Origin: Afifella sp. IM 167 | Lineage (GTDB): Bacteria > Pseudomonadota > Alphaproteobacteria > Rhizobiales > Afifellaceae | Assembly (NCBI RefSeq): GCF_020144925.1 | Contig: NZ_NSLC01000002.1 | Coordinates: forward strand, 248,001 to 312,000 | DNA: 64,000 nt | Reading direction: 5' to 3' | Shown: positions 1 to 7,851 of the stretch, piece after piece | Position numbering within the stretch: the stretch's first letter is position 1 | Layout of the letters: the number at the start of each line of letters is the position of its first letter | Program-made: the position numbers and the translations under genes | Notes under the pieces: generated by a model | Told to the model about the DNA's origin: nothing | What the model saw: the letters and a program-made list of their open reading frames with translations, nothing else | Database searches by the model: none

Positions 1-139
1 CGGCGTCCTGCCAGCGCTGGATCGCTGCGGGGACAAGGTCGAAGGCGAGAACCGGCCGGCCGCTCTTTTCCGCAAGGTGGCCGGACATGGGCTCGCCCAT
101 CACACCGAGGCCGATGAAGCCCAGGGTCTCTTCGTTCAT
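1..139 (-). CDS. NAD-binding 3-hydroxyisobutyrate dehydrogenase-family protein, N-terminal fragment (cut by window edge)
   Basis: Only the first 46 residues lie in the window. They read MNEETLGFIGLGVMGEPM and onwards, which is the glycine-rich dinucleotide-binding start of the beta-hydroxyacid dehydrogenase family (GFIGLGxMGxPM). Members oxidise 3-hydroxyisobutyrate, tartronate semialdehyde, 2-hydroxymethylglutarate and similar short hydroxyacids with NAD(P); the substrate cannot be told from this fragment. It is transcribed away from the epimerase gene at 413, with a shared upstream region that holds a copy of the ATTGTTGACA motif. The family call is firm; the exact function is open. Confidence 0.85.
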   Translation of the reverse strand, partial: MNEETLGFIGLGVMGEPMSGHLAEKSGRPVLAFDLVPAAIQRWQDA

Positions 140-330
140 GGTGGCGGATACTCCTGCCTGTAGGTGCTGTCGATGAGGCGCGCTCTGGCGCCGCATGTCC
201 GCTTCGTCGGAAGACCGGAATACGGCCTCGTGGTCGCCCGACCGGAACTTCCGGCTGGCCCTCAAATGCCCAAGAGGGCGACTTGGAGAAAGCGTTGCGG
301 ACGTTGAAAAATCCAATGCAGCGTGTCAAA

Positions 331-340
331 TGTCAACAAT
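331..340 (-). promoter_or_regulatory. Predicted GntR operator / -35 element (ATTGTTGACA copy 1)
   Basis: TGTCAACAAT on the plus strand, so ATTGTTGACA on the minus strand. The same ten bases occur upstream of the prpF-like gene (3622) and the lyase gene (4598). It lies between divergent genes and contains a consensus -35 hexamer TTGACA for the leftward gene. The core TGT-N2-ACA is an inverted repeat. The rest of the 140-412 interval shows no gene. Confidence 0.5.
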
Positions 341-412
341 TGAAACGACACGAAAGCAGGGCCTGGACGGCCAGAGCCGCAAGGCCCCGCATGGCGGAGG
401 ATGGAAAGACAA

Positions 413-1414
413 ATGGCTCTGAAAATCGATGGTGCGACGTTCCTCATCACCGGCGGCGCGAGCCTGATCGGCTCGCATCTGACCGATCTCCTGCTGGAGC
501 ATGGCGCCCGCGAGGTTCGCCTTCTGGAGAACTTCGCGCTCGGCACGCCCGAGACGATCGCGCACCTCCTTGGCGACGAGCGCGTCAAGCTCATCCGTGG
601 CGACATCACCCGTCTTCCCGACCTCCTGCGGGCGAGTGAGGGCGTCGACGGGGTTTTCGCCCTTGCGGCCTTTCTCACCCTGCCGATGTCGCGCGATCCG
701 GCGCTCGGCGCGGAGGTCAATTCGGTCGGCCTCACCAACACGCTGGAGGCCAGCCGCCATTGCGGCGTGAAGCGGGTGCTCCTGTCCTCCTCGACGGCGG
801 TCTACGGCACCTCTGCCGATGATCCAGCCTGCGAGACGGTCGCTTTCCGCAGCGCCGGCCTGACCCCGGCCTCCATGGTCTACAGCGCCAGCAAGCTTCT
901 CGGCGAAGGCCTCTGCGCCCTCTATCAGCGCAATTACGGCCTCGATTACAACGTCCTGCGCTTCTCCTCCGTCTATGGAGTCCGCCAGCACTGGCGGGCC
1001 GTCAACGCCAACTTCATCGCCCAGGCGCATGATTGCGTCCTCGCCGGCAAGGCGCCCGACGTTCCGGGCGACGGCTCGGAAGTGCACGACTACGTCTATG
1101 TTTCCGACTGCGCCCGCGCGCTGATGATGGCCTATGCCAGCGACAGGTCCGGCCTGACCCTCAACATCTCGACCGGCGTCGACACCACCCTCGCCGAGGT
1201 CGCGGAGGCGGTGCTGAAGGCCGCCGGGCGCACGGATCTGAAGCCGAACTTCGTCGCCGACGAGCGCGCCGTCACGTCCTTCAGCTCGCCGAAGCTCAAC
1301 TTCGTCAACGACAGGGCCCGCGAGACGATTGGCTGGGAGCCGCAGGTCAGTGTCGAGGAGGGGATTGCCCGCTTCGTCGCCTGGCGCGCCGAGAAGCTGA
1401 AAGAGGCGGCCTGA
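413..1414 (+). CDS. NAD-dependent epimerase/dehydratase (extended SDR)
   Basis: A 333-residue extended short-chain dehydrogenase, of the type acting on nucleotide sugars or related substrates. The Rossmann motif TGGASLIG is at residues 13-20 and the catalytic YSASK at about 157-161. The length is normal for the family, and the C-terminal half ends with the usual sequence 'ETIGWEP' region. The start at 413 is chosen over the in-frame ATG at 401 because GGAGG (396-400) abuts 401 directly and can only serve 413. It is followed by a strong terminator. The substrate is unknown; the neighbours are acid-catabolic enzymes rather than polysaccharide genes, so a sugar-acid or lactone role is possible but unproven. 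Confidence 0.85.
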   Translation: MALKIDGATFLITGGASLIGSHLTDLLLEHGAREVRLLENFALGTPETIAHLLGDERVKLIRGDITRLPDLLRASEGVDGVFALAAFLTLPMSRDPALGAEVNSVGLTNTLEASRHCGVKRVLLSSSTAVYGTSADDPACETVAFRSAGLTPASMVYSASKLLGEGLCALYQRNYGLDYNVLRFSSVYGVRQHWRAVNANFIAQAHDCVLAGKAPDVPGDGSEVHDYVYVSDCARALMMAYASDRSGLTLNISTGVDTTLAEVAEAVLKAAGRTDLKPNFVADERAVTSFSSPKLNFVNDRARETIGWEPQVSVEEGIARFVAWRAEKLKEAA

Positions 1415-1460
1415 AAGCCACGCCTCCCGATCCGGTTCCGCCCCGAGTGCAACGCCAAAG

Positions 1461-1496
1461 AAAAGCGCCCATCCTGCCGGATCGGCGCTTTTTTTT
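1461..1496. terminator. Bidirectional rho-independent terminator
   Basis: Stem AAAAGCGCC (1461-1469) pairs with GGCGCTTTT (1484-1492). Inside it a second short stem ATCC/GGAT closes a TGCC loop. A run of eight T follows on the plus strand and an A-rich run precedes it, so it can end both the epimerase transcript and the convergent hydrolase transcript. Confidence 0.85.
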
Positions 1497-1533
1497 GCGG
1501 CCTCCGAACCCGGAGCGGCGTCGCTATTCCCGT

Positions 1534-2337
1534 TCAGGCGTGCGGCGGCACATGCAGCGCCACGGCGATCCCTTCGAGCGCCGGGCTTGCCGCCGGATAG
1601 CGTTCCATGACGCGGGGATCGTGGCCCGGAATGATATGAGCAGGCGAGGGGGCAAGCGCCGTCAGCGCCTCGAACCCCTCCATCATGTCGCCGAGATTGA
1701 CGACGAGACGGAAAGGGCGCTGCGCCTCCACGTTCTCGTAGAAGTGCGACACGTCGGAGGCGACGACCACCCAGCCGCGGGCCGTATGCACGGTGACGAA
1801 CTGCAATCCCGGGGAGTGCCCGCCGGCCGGATGCAGGCGAATTCCCGGCGCGATTTCGTGGGCGCCCGCATGCATGGCCATGCGCTGGTCGAAGTTGAGG
1901 CGGATGACGTCGCACACATCCTTCACCTCGAAGGGCCGGGCGAGATGTTCAAAACGCATCAGCCGACCGGTAGCGAAGTGGATTTCCCGCTCCTGCAGGT
2001 GAAAGCGCGCTTTGGGCAGGCGCCCGAGATTGCCGGCATGGTCGTTGTGCAGATGCGTGAGCACCACCTCCTCGACCTCCTGCGGCGCGATCCCGAGCGC
2101 TCCGAGGGTCTCGATCGGGCAGCGCAGGAAGGTGCGCCCGCGCTTGTCGGCCACCTCCCTGGAAAGGCCCGTATCGATGACGACGGCGCGTTGCGGGCTC
2201 ACCGCCACCCAGACGAAGTAATCCATCGGCATCGGGGCGTCGTGCGGATCGCCGCCCAGGAAATGCTCCGGGCGTCGCCCGTCGCGGCTGGCGTAGCGGA
2301 TGGCGTAGAGCTCGTAGCGAGGCAGATTTTCGTTCAT
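1534..2337 (-). CDS. Metallo-beta-lactamase-fold hydrolase, N-acyl-homoserine-lactonase-like
   Basis: A 267-residue metallo-hydrolase. The zinc motif is HLHNDH at residues 95-100, followed by AG. Further typical ligands are in AGGHSPG, ASDVSH and PGHDP. This pattern and length fit the AHL lactonase branch (AiiA/AttM-like), but the same fold serves other lactonases and thioesterases. There is no signal peptide, so it is cytosolic. It lies downstream of the prpF-like gene on the same strand, separated by a hairpin. Given the neighbours, hydrolysis of a catabolic lactone is as likely as quorum quenching. Confidence 0.8.
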   Translation of the reverse strand: MNENLPRYELYAIRYASRDGRRPEHFLGGDPHDAPMPMDYFVWVAVSPQRAVVIDTGLSREVADKRGRTFLRCPIETLGALGIAPQEVEEVVLTHLHNDHAGNLGRLPKARFHLQEREIHFATGRLMRFEHLARPFEVKDVCDVIRLNFDQRMAMHAGAHEIAPGIRLHPAGGHSPGLQFVTVHTARGWVVVASDVSHFYENVEAQRPFRLVVNLGDMMEGFEALTALAPSPAHIIPGHDPRVMERYPAASPALEGIAVALHVPPHA

Positions 2338-2376
2338 GGCTTCTGGCGTCAGCGCGGCACGGGCGTGAGGAGATCC

Positions 2377-2400
2377 GGCCCGCCGGAGAAACGGCGGGCC
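2377..2400 (-). terminator. Intergenic hairpin between prpF-like and lactonase-like genes
   Basis: A perfect 9-bp stem, GGCCCGCCG (2377-2385) with CGGCGGGCC (2392-2400), and a 6-base loop. No clear T-run follows on the minus strand, so it may be an attenuator or an RNA-stabilising stem rather than a full terminator. Confidence 0.5.
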
Positions 2401-2413
2401 TTAATGTGGCGGG

Positions 2414-3574
2414 TCAGGCCGGCAGCAGCGTGTCGTCGGGCACGTAGACGGTGCCCTCGAGGATGCGCCGCGCCGTCCGTCCGAGTGTTGCGCGGTGGAC
2501 GGAGAAGCCGCCGGCGACGGGCTCCACCACCGTCTCCGTCTCGATGACGCCGGCCGGGTGGCCGATGCGCAGGGAAGGTTCGTTGCGCTGGCGCGCCACC
2601 TGGTGGACGAGCGTGCCGGGAATGCGGCTCGCAACCCCCGTGCACACCGTGCTGGTGCCGGCATAGGTCTTGTGGGTCTGCTGCATGAACTGCAGGCGCG
2701 AGACGAGGTCGACCTCATGGGCGCGCACCGTCGTGCCGGCGATGTCGTTGCGGTAATCGGCCGGTTCGCTGACCACGCCGAGGATCGGCGTCGCCGGGCT
2801 GTCCCGGCGCGACTGCGCGGCCTCGGCGATCATGCCCATGCGTTCGGCACCCGCGCCGCGGATCGCTTCCAGCCTGGCCCGCAGCGCAGTGTCCTGGTCG
2901 ATCTCGGCGGCCGTTTCCGTGCCCTTGAGCCCGAGGTCGCGGGCGCGCACGAAGACATGCGCATTGCCGATATCGACGAGCGAGGCCTCGATCGACCCGA
3001 TCCCCGGCACGTCGAGCCGGTCGACGGGATTGCCGGTGGGCAGCAGCGCGCCGGTGGCGGCGCCGGCCGTATCGGCGAAATCGACGGAGATGCGCGCGCC
3101 GCTGCCGGGCACGCCCGGAACGACATAATCGCCGCGCTCGGCCGGATGCCCGTCGGTGATCGGCACCTCGACGCTGAGAAGGCGGCCGAGATTGGTGTTG
3201 AAGACGGTGACGCGGGTGAGGGGCTGGCTGGGCGCCACCATGCCCTCCTCGATGGCGTAGGCGCCGACGGCCGAGGAGATGTTGCCGCACAGGCTGCGCC
3301 AGTCGATCTCCGGCGTGTCGATCTCGACCTGGCCGAACGTATAGGTGAGCTGCGCCTCGGGGCGGTCGGCCGGCGGCGGGCCGATGATGGCAAGCTTGCT
3401 GGTAAGAGGATCGGCCCCGCCGAGCCCGTCGATCTGGCGTCGGTCAGGCGAACCGAAGACGCGCAGAATGAGACGCCGGCGGGCATCCTCGTCCTGGGGA
3501 AGATCGGCTTCCTTCAGGAAGACCGCCTTGCTCGTCCCCCCGCGCATGATGACGCATTTGATCGCTTCCGCCAT
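2414..3574 (-). CDS. prpF: PrpF-family cis-trans/double-bond isomerase (methylaconitate/methylitaconate/oxalomesaconate isomerase-like)
   Basis: A 386-residue member of the PrpF (diaminopimelate-epimerase fold) family. The N-terminus MAEAIKCVIMRGGTSKAVF is the family hallmark, and GLGGADPLTSK and CGNISSAVGAY carry the conserved active-site context (Cys in CGN). Known members isomerise 2-methylaconitate (PrpF), 3-methylitaconate (Mii) or 4-oxalomesaconate. The start is fixed by GGAGGA just upstream. It has its own promoter region, with an ATTGTTGACA copy at 3622. The neighbouring ICL/PEP-mutase family gene suggests the product is cleaved by a carbon-carbon lyase. The exact substrate is not deducible. 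Confidence 0.85.
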   Translation of the reverse strand: MAEAIKCVIMRGGTSKAVFLKEADLPQDEDARRRLILRVFGSPDRRQIDGLGGADPLTSKLAIIGPPPADRPEAQLTYTFGQVEIDTPEIDWRSLCGNISSAVGAYAIEEGMVAPSQPLTRVTVFNTNLGRLLSVEVPITDGHPAERGDYVVPGVPGSGARISVDFADTAGAATGALLPTGNPVDRLDVPGIGSIEASLVDIGNAHVFVRARDLGLKGTETAAEIDQDTALRARLEAIRGAGAERMGMIAEAAQSRRDSPATPILGVVSEPADYRNDIAGTTVRAHEVDLVSRLQFMQQTHKTYAGTSTVCTGVASRIPGTLVHQVARQRNEPSLRIGHPAGVIETETVVEPVAGGFSVHRATLGRTARRILEGTVYVPDDTLLPA

Positions 3575-3621
3575 GTTTCGCTTCCTCCACTGGCCGCAAC
3601 CTATCTGCGTCGAAATTTGAA

Positions 3622-3631
3622 TGTCAACAAT
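3622..3631 (-). promoter_or_regulatory. Predicted GntR operator / -35 element upstream of prpF-like gene (copy 2)
   Basis: ATTGTTGACA on the minus strand, about 50 bases before the prpF-like start. TTGACA is a consensus -35 box, with ATAGGT about 17 bases on as a weak -10. The motif is identical to those at 331 and 4598. Confidence 0.55.
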
Positions 3632-3726
3632 ATCGAATCGAACATACCTGTCCCCGCGCGCTGTGCGGGCAGCGCTCCGGCCATAATCGCTATGAGAAGA
3701 GGCGCGACCGGTAGCCGCCGGGGCCG

Positions 3727-4422
3727 CTAGGCCGTCTTGAGGCGAGGGGGGCGCACGCTGTTGTTCTGCATCTCCTCGGCGGCGATTCGCGCATGCGTGA
3801 GGTGCTGGCGCATGCATCGTTCGGCGAGATCGGCATCGCGTGCCCGCATGGCCGCGAGGATGTCGCGGTGCTCTTTCAGGGCTTCGATCGCTCGGCCTTT
3901 GCGGGCGCTCGAGCGATATCGATAGACGCGCAGGAGATGGTAGAGGTCCTCGCACAGCATCTCGATGAGCCGCTCGTTGCCGCTCTCCTGGATGATGCGG
4001 AAATGGAAGTCGTAATCGCCGGGCTTCTGGTAGTAATGCGCGCCGGCCTGCAGCGGCTCCTCGGCGGCATGGCCTTCCAGCAGCTTCTCCAGTTCGTCGA
4101 GGGCAGCCTCGGAAACGCGCTGGGTCGCGAGCCGGCAAGCCATGCCTTCGAGCGCTTCGCGAATATAGAGGAGATCGATGAGGTCGTTCTGCGACCGGCG
4201 GGCGACGCGGGCCCCGACATGGGCGACGCGTTCCACGAGCTTCTTGCCTTCAAGCCGGCGGATGGCCTCGCGCACCGGGCCGCGGCTGATGCCGAAAGCC
4301 TCCGCGAGCTCCGCCTCGTCGAGCTTGGTCTCGGGCGGATAATCCCCCTTGATAATGGCCTCCTCGAGCCATTCGAAGGCTCGGTCGGAGAGCGTGCGTC
4401 CACCGAAAGCTGGGGGTTTCAA
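3727..4422 (-). CDS. GntR-family (FadR/FCD subfamily) transcriptional regulator
   Basis: 231 residues. An N-terminal winged helix-turn-helix covers about residues 10-75 and includes the GntR signature ISRGPVREAIRRLEG. An all-helical FCD ligand-binding domain with metal-type His residues follows. FCD regulators usually sense small carboxylic acids. It sits between the prpF-like gene and the lyase gene. Four copies of ATTGT(T/C)GACA lie upstream of this gene, the prpF-like gene, the lyase gene and the divergent pair at 139/413, so it probably controls all of region 1, including itself. Confidence 0.9.
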   Translation of the reverse strand: MKPPAFGGRTLSDRAFEWLEEAIIKGDYPPETKLDEAELAEAFGISRGPVREAIRRLEGKKLVERVAHVGARVARRSQNDLIDLLYIREALEGMACRLATQRVSEAALDELEKLLEGHAAEEPLQAGAHYYQKPGDYDFHFRIIQESGNERLIEMLCEDLYHLLRVYRYRSSARKGRAIEALKEHRDILAAMRARDADLAERCMRQHLTHARIAAEEMQNNSVRPPRLKTA

Positions 4423-4471
4423 AGTTGGTCTCCCGTCGCGTCTGGGACGATCTTACGGCCACAGCCGGGTT

Positions 4472-4607
4472 TTGTCGACATTTTCACAGGGTCGGCGGAC
4501 TGCGCCAAGCCACGCCAGACGCTCGCCCAATCCCAAGATTTTCCGACATTTCGAGGGGGTCGCCGCGGCGCCACCGGAAAAACTGGTAATTTCGTCTATT
4601 GTTGACA
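4472..4607. promoter_or_regulatory. Regulatory region between gntR and the lyase gene with two operator-like motifs
   Basis: TTGTCGACA at 4472-4480, whose core TGTCGACA is a perfect palindrome, lies about 50 bases before the gntR start. ATTGTTGACA at 4598-4607 lies before the lyase gene; its TTGACA forms a -35 box with TATCTC 18 bases downstream as a plausible -10. Together with 331 and 3622 these give a consensus of ATTGTYGACA. Confidence 0.55.
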
Positions 4608-4691
4608 GTGAAATGAGCTTCAGCCTATCTCGATGGGTATGAACCGCCCCGCGTCGTCGTCGCGGCGCCACCCCATCCGCGAAAGCCCCTG

Positions 4692-5558
4692 ATGAAGAAC
4701 ACGGAAAAGCTGAAGGAAATCGCCGCCCGACGGTCGGCCACGCTGGCGCCGGGCGCTCCCAACGCGCTCTTTGCCCGCGTCATCGAGGATCTCGGCTTCG
4801 ACGTGCTCTATGTGACGGGCGCGGGCATCGCCAACATGCATCTCGGCGCGCCCGATATCGGCCTCACCTCCATTTCGGAACTGGCGGAGACGGTTTCCGC
4901 CATTTCCGACGCCGTCGCGCTGCCGATCATCGTCGACGGCGATACCGGTTTCGGCAACGCCCTCAACATGGTGCGCACCGTGCGCATGCTGGAGAGGGCG
5001 GGTGCCGCCGCCATCCAGATCGAGGACCAGGTTTTCCCCAAGAAGTGTGGCCATTTCTCCGGCAAGGCGGTGGTGCCGGCCGCGGAGATGGTGACCAAGA
5101 TCAAGGCCGCCGTCGACGCGCGCCATGACCCCGACCTGCAGATCATCGCCCGCACCGATGCTCGCGCCATCGAGGGCATCGAGCCGGCGATCGAGCGGGC
5201 CCAGGCCTATATCGAGGCCGGCGCGGATATGACCTTCGTCGAAGCCCCGACCGACCTTGACGAGCTAGCCCGCATCGGCCGCGACCTCAGCGTGCCGCAG
5301 GTGGCCAACATCGTCTATGGCGGCCGCACGCCGGAGCCCGGCCAGGCGCGGCTTGCCGAAATGGGATTTTCGCTGGTGCTCTACGCCAATGCCGCGCTGC
5401 AGGCGGCGTTGCGCGCCTCCTACGAGGTGCTCGGCTCCCTGAAGGAGACGGGATCGCTTCAAAGCATCGGGCACCGCCTCGCCGATTTCGAGGAACGCCA
5501 GCGCATGGTGAAGAAGGACGAATGGGACGCGCTGGAAGAGCGCTACGCCGTCCGCTGA
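4692..5558 (+). CDS. Isocitrate lyase/PEP mutase superfamily lyase
   Basis: 288 residues in a TIM-barrel fold. DGDTGFG (82-88) provides the Mg2+ site, IEDQ (110-113) follows, and KKCGH (117-121) is the active-site loop of C-C lyases in this family (2-methylisocitrate lyase, 2,3-dimethylmalate lyase, oxaloacetate hydrolase). Presence of the KKCGH cysteine favours a lyase over a PEP mutase. The protein probably cleaves a substituted malate to pyruvate plus a second acid. It is divergent from gntR and shares the operator motif. Automatic pipelines often call such proteins carboxyvinyl-carboxyphosphonate mutase, which I would not trust here. Confidence 0.85.
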   Translation: MKNTEKLKEIAARRSATLAPGAPNALFARVIEDLGFDVLYVTGAGIANMHLGAPDIGLTSISELAETVSAISDAVALPIIVDGDTGFGNALNMVRTVRMLERAGAAAIQIEDQVFPKKCGHFSGKAVVPAAEMVTKIKAAVDARHDPDLQIIARTDARAIEGIEPAIERAQAYIEAGADMTFVEAPTDLDELARIGRDLSVPQVANIVYGGRTPEPGQARLAEMGFSLVLYANAALQAALRASYEVLGSLKETGSLQSIGHRLADFEERQRMVKKDEWDALEERYAVR

Positions 5559-5601
5559 GCCTCCTGGCTCGTCCACCTACCACCGCATTCCTGGGCAGCC
5601 G

Positions 5602-5640
5602 GGGCTCGCAGCTTCGAACCCTTCTGCCCCGAGCCCTTTT
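5602..5640 (+). terminator. Rho-independent terminator after the lyase gene
   Basis: GGGCTCG (5602-5608) pairs with CGAGCCC (5630-5636), followed by TTTT. The loop is long, at 21 bases. A second perfect 10-bp inverted repeat, CGGGCCCGTC (5654-5663) with GACGGGCCCG (5681-5690), lies between the two convergent genes and could stop the leftward transcript. Confidence 0.65.
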
Positions 5641-5735
5641 CGCTCGCTTGTGACGGGCCCGTCCCGCCCAGGATGAGCGAGACGGGCCCGATCAGGTCCG
5701 CCCGAACAGACCAGATCAAGGCGCCCCTGCGCGCC

Positions 5736-6917
5736 TCACCTGTCCAGTGAAAGGATCGCCAGCGCCAGCGTCTTCGCGCGCGCCACCATGCTGTCGACCT
5801 CCATATATTCCTCGTCGCTATGATACCGGCCACCGACGGGGCCGAGGCCGCAGATCGTGGCGGCACCCGCAGCCGAGGCGAAGCCTGAGTCGGCGGCGCC
5901 CTTGGTAAGCTCGCCGTCGAGCTCGATACCGAGGCGCTGCGAGGCGGCGCGGTAGGTCGCCAGAAGCTCTTCCGAATCGTCCGAACCATAGAGCGGTGGG
6001 AATTCCCCGTAGATCTCCATCCGCGCGGAGGTTCCGGGGACGCTGGTCTGCGCGACGATCTTTTCGATCGCCTCCATCAGCGGCGCCCGGTCGTCCGGAT
6101 TGAAGTAGCGAATGTCCAGCGAGGCGGTCGCCTGCGGGGCGGTCGTATTGACCGACTGGCCGCCTGAAACGAGGCCGACATTCACCGACATGTCGCGTTC
6201 CAGATCGGTCAGCTGGCGCAGCGCCACGATCTTGTGGGCGAGTTCTTCCACGGCGCTGGCGCCGTCCTCGAAGTTGACGCCGGAATGGGCCGCCTTTCCC
6301 TTCACCTCGATACGCACGAAGATGCAGCCCCGGCGGGCCTTCACGACATTGCCGTTGGCGCGCCCGGGCTCGGAGTTGAAGACGACGCGTGCCTGGCTCG
6401 CCTCCTGCATGATCAGCGGCGCCGAGGCGGGCGAGCCGATCTCCTCGTCGCCGGTGAAGAGCGCCACGAGGGGCATCGGCGCGCCGCCGAAGCGCGCGAA
6501 GGCCGCGGCCACGAAGCTGTTCATCACCAGGCCTGATTTCATGTCGGCGACGCCCGGCCCATAGGCCCGTCCGTTCTCCACCTTGAAGGGCCGGCGTCCT
6601 GCCTCGCCGTCGGCGAAGACGGTGTCGCGATGGCCCATCAGCAGGATATTGCGGTTTCCGGCGCCGCTTTGCGGAATCGTCGCCCGGATGATGTCGCCAT
6701 GCTTTTCCAGCGGCGTCACGGTGCATTCGAGTCCGGCGGACTCCAGAAAGTCGCGCAGGACATCTCCGACCGCGTCGATGCCGGCCTTGTCGTAGCTTCC
6801 GCTGTCGATGTTGACGAGTTTTTCCAGGAGCTCGAGCATGGCGCCTTCCTGGCTGTCCAGCCACTCGAGGATGCCGGTCTCAGGATCGACGCCGCGGCTG
6901 CTCGTTGCTTGGCTCAA
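5736..6917 (-). CDS. M20 family metallopeptidase/amidohydrolase (CPG2/ArgE-like)
   Basis: About 393 residues. The M20 zinc-site elements appear in order: GHRDTVF, GPGVADMKSG, TGDEEIGS, SEPG and RYHSDEEYM. These enzymes remove an acyl or carboxyl group from amides, for example carboxypeptidase G2 and N-acyl amino acid deacylases. There is no signal peptide. A TTG start at 6917 is preferred because GGAGAG lies six bases upstream; an in-frame ATG at 6947 has no ribosome site. It is the last gene of the leftward arm of the TTT cluster, 45 bases after the SDR gene. Its substrate may be an amide related to whatever the cluster imports. Confidence 0.85.
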   Translation of the reverse strand: MSQATSSRGVDPETGILEWLDSQEGAMLELLEKLVNIDSGSYDKAGIDAVGDVLRDFLESAGLECTVTPLEKHGDIIRATIPQSGAGNRNILLMGHRDTVFADGEAGRRPFKVENGRAYGPGVADMKSGLVMNSFVAAAFARFGGAPMPLVALFTGDEEIGSPASAPLIMQEASQARVVFNSEPGRANGNVVKARRGCIFVRIEVKGKAAHSGVNFEDGASAVEELAHKIVALRQLTDLERDMSVNVGLVSGGQSVNTTAPQATASLDIRYFNPDDRAPLMEAIEKIVAQTSVPGTSARMEIYGEFPPLYGSDDSEELLATYRAASQRLGIELDGELTKGAADSGFASAAGAATICGLGPVGGRYHSDEEYMEVDSMVARAKTLALAILSLDR

Positions 6918-6961
6918 TTTCTTCTCTCCGCATTTTTCTTCGGCCATCCGGCCGGGGTGGG

Positions 6962-7780
6962 TCAGTTGCAGCGCGCCGTCAGGCCGCCGTCGACCGGCAG
7001 ACAGACGCCGGTGATGTATCCGGCCTCGTCGGAGGCAAGATAAAGGGCCGCCTGGGCGACATCCCAGGCATCGCCCATCCGCCCCATCGGGCATTGCGCA
7101 TCGCGGGCGGCGACCATCGCCTCGGGCGAGGGAAAGTCGCTGATGCGGCGCTGATAGATGAGCGGGGTGTTCATCATGCCGGGCATGACGGCGTTCACCC
7201 GGATGCCCGAACGCGCATATTGCAGCGCAAGGCCCACGGTGAACTGGTTGAGGCCGCCTTTTGCGGCGTAATAGGAAATATAGTCGAAGCCCATGTAGCG
7301 GATGGCCGCCGCCGAGGAGATGTTGACGATCGCCCCGCTCCGGCGTTCCGCCATGCCCGGGAGCACGGCCTTGCAGGCAAGGAAGGCGCTGGTGAGATTG
7401 CGGTCGATCACCCGCCGCCAGCTTTCCTCGCTGGCTTCCACCGGCCCGCCGATCTCCGAGCCGCCGACGTTGTTGTGCAGGATGTCGATCCGTCCATGGC
7501 GCGCCGCGACGGCGCCAGCGACGCGTTCGATATCGCTGGCCGAAGTGACGTCCGCCGCATGGGCTTCCGCCTTGCCGCCTTCTTCCGCGATGAGACGGGC
7601 GGTCTCCTGCGCGGCCTCCAGATCGATGTCGACGCAGGCGACGACGGCCCCGTGGCGGGCATAGAGGACGGATGCCGCCTTGCCGTTGCTCCATCCCGGT
7701 AGGATCGAGCCTGCGCCGAAAACGAGCGCGATCCTGCCGTCGAGGCGACGGGCGGTCGGCTTGCCGGGATCACCGGGCAT
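6962..7780 (-). CDS. SDR family oxidoreductase
   Basis: A 272-residue classical short-chain dehydrogenase. The cofactor loop is unusual, with VFGAGSILPGWSNGKA in place of TGxxxGIG. LHNNVG is conserved, and YYAAK supplies the catalytic Tyr and Lys. An acidic residue after beta-2 (CVDIDLEAA) predicts NAD(H). AAGGAA lies before the ATG at 7780. It is in the leftward arm, downstream of a TctC gene and a hairpin. The substrate is unknown; similar proteins oxidise secondary alcohols or dihydrodiols. Confidence 0.85.
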   Translation of the reverse strand: MPGDPGKPTARRLDGRIALVFGAGSILPGWSNGKAASVLYARHGAVVACVDIDLEAAQETARLIAEEGGKAEAHAADVTSASDIERVAGAVAARHGRIDILHNNVGGSEIGGPVEASEESWRRVIDRNLTSAFLACKAVLPGMAERRSGAIVNISSAAAIRYMGFDYISYYAAKGGLNQFTVGLALQYARSGIRVNAVMPGMMNTPLIYQRRISDFPSPEAMVAARDAQCPMGRMGDAWDVAQAALYLASDEAGYITGVCLPVDGGLTARCN

Positions 7781-7810
7781 GTATCGTTCCTTCAGATGCG
7801 ATGGGCGAGA

Positions 7811-7840
7811 ACCGGGCCCGACGGGAAAGGCGGGCCCGGT
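7811..7840 (-). terminator. Intra-operon hairpin downstream of tctC (left arm)
   Basis: A perfect 10-bp stem, ACCGGGCCCG (7811-7820) with CGGGCCCGGT (7831-7840), and a 10-base loop, just after the binding-protein stop codon. No long T-run follows on the minus strand. This placement is common after solute-binding-protein genes and probably protects or limits the transcript so that the receptor is made in excess. Confidence 0.6.
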
Positions 7841-7851
7841 CTTTTGTCGGG

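Noticed and set aside
326-1915. A 529-codon minus-strand frame across the epimerase and the lactonase-like gene
   Set aside because: It crosses the terminator at 1461-1496 and overlaps two genes with clear motifs.
4692-5558. Carboxyvinyl-carboxyphosphonate phosphorylmutase / phosphonate metabolism
   Set aside because: The KKCGH active-site cysteine and the neighbours fit a C-C lyase; no phosphonate genes are present.
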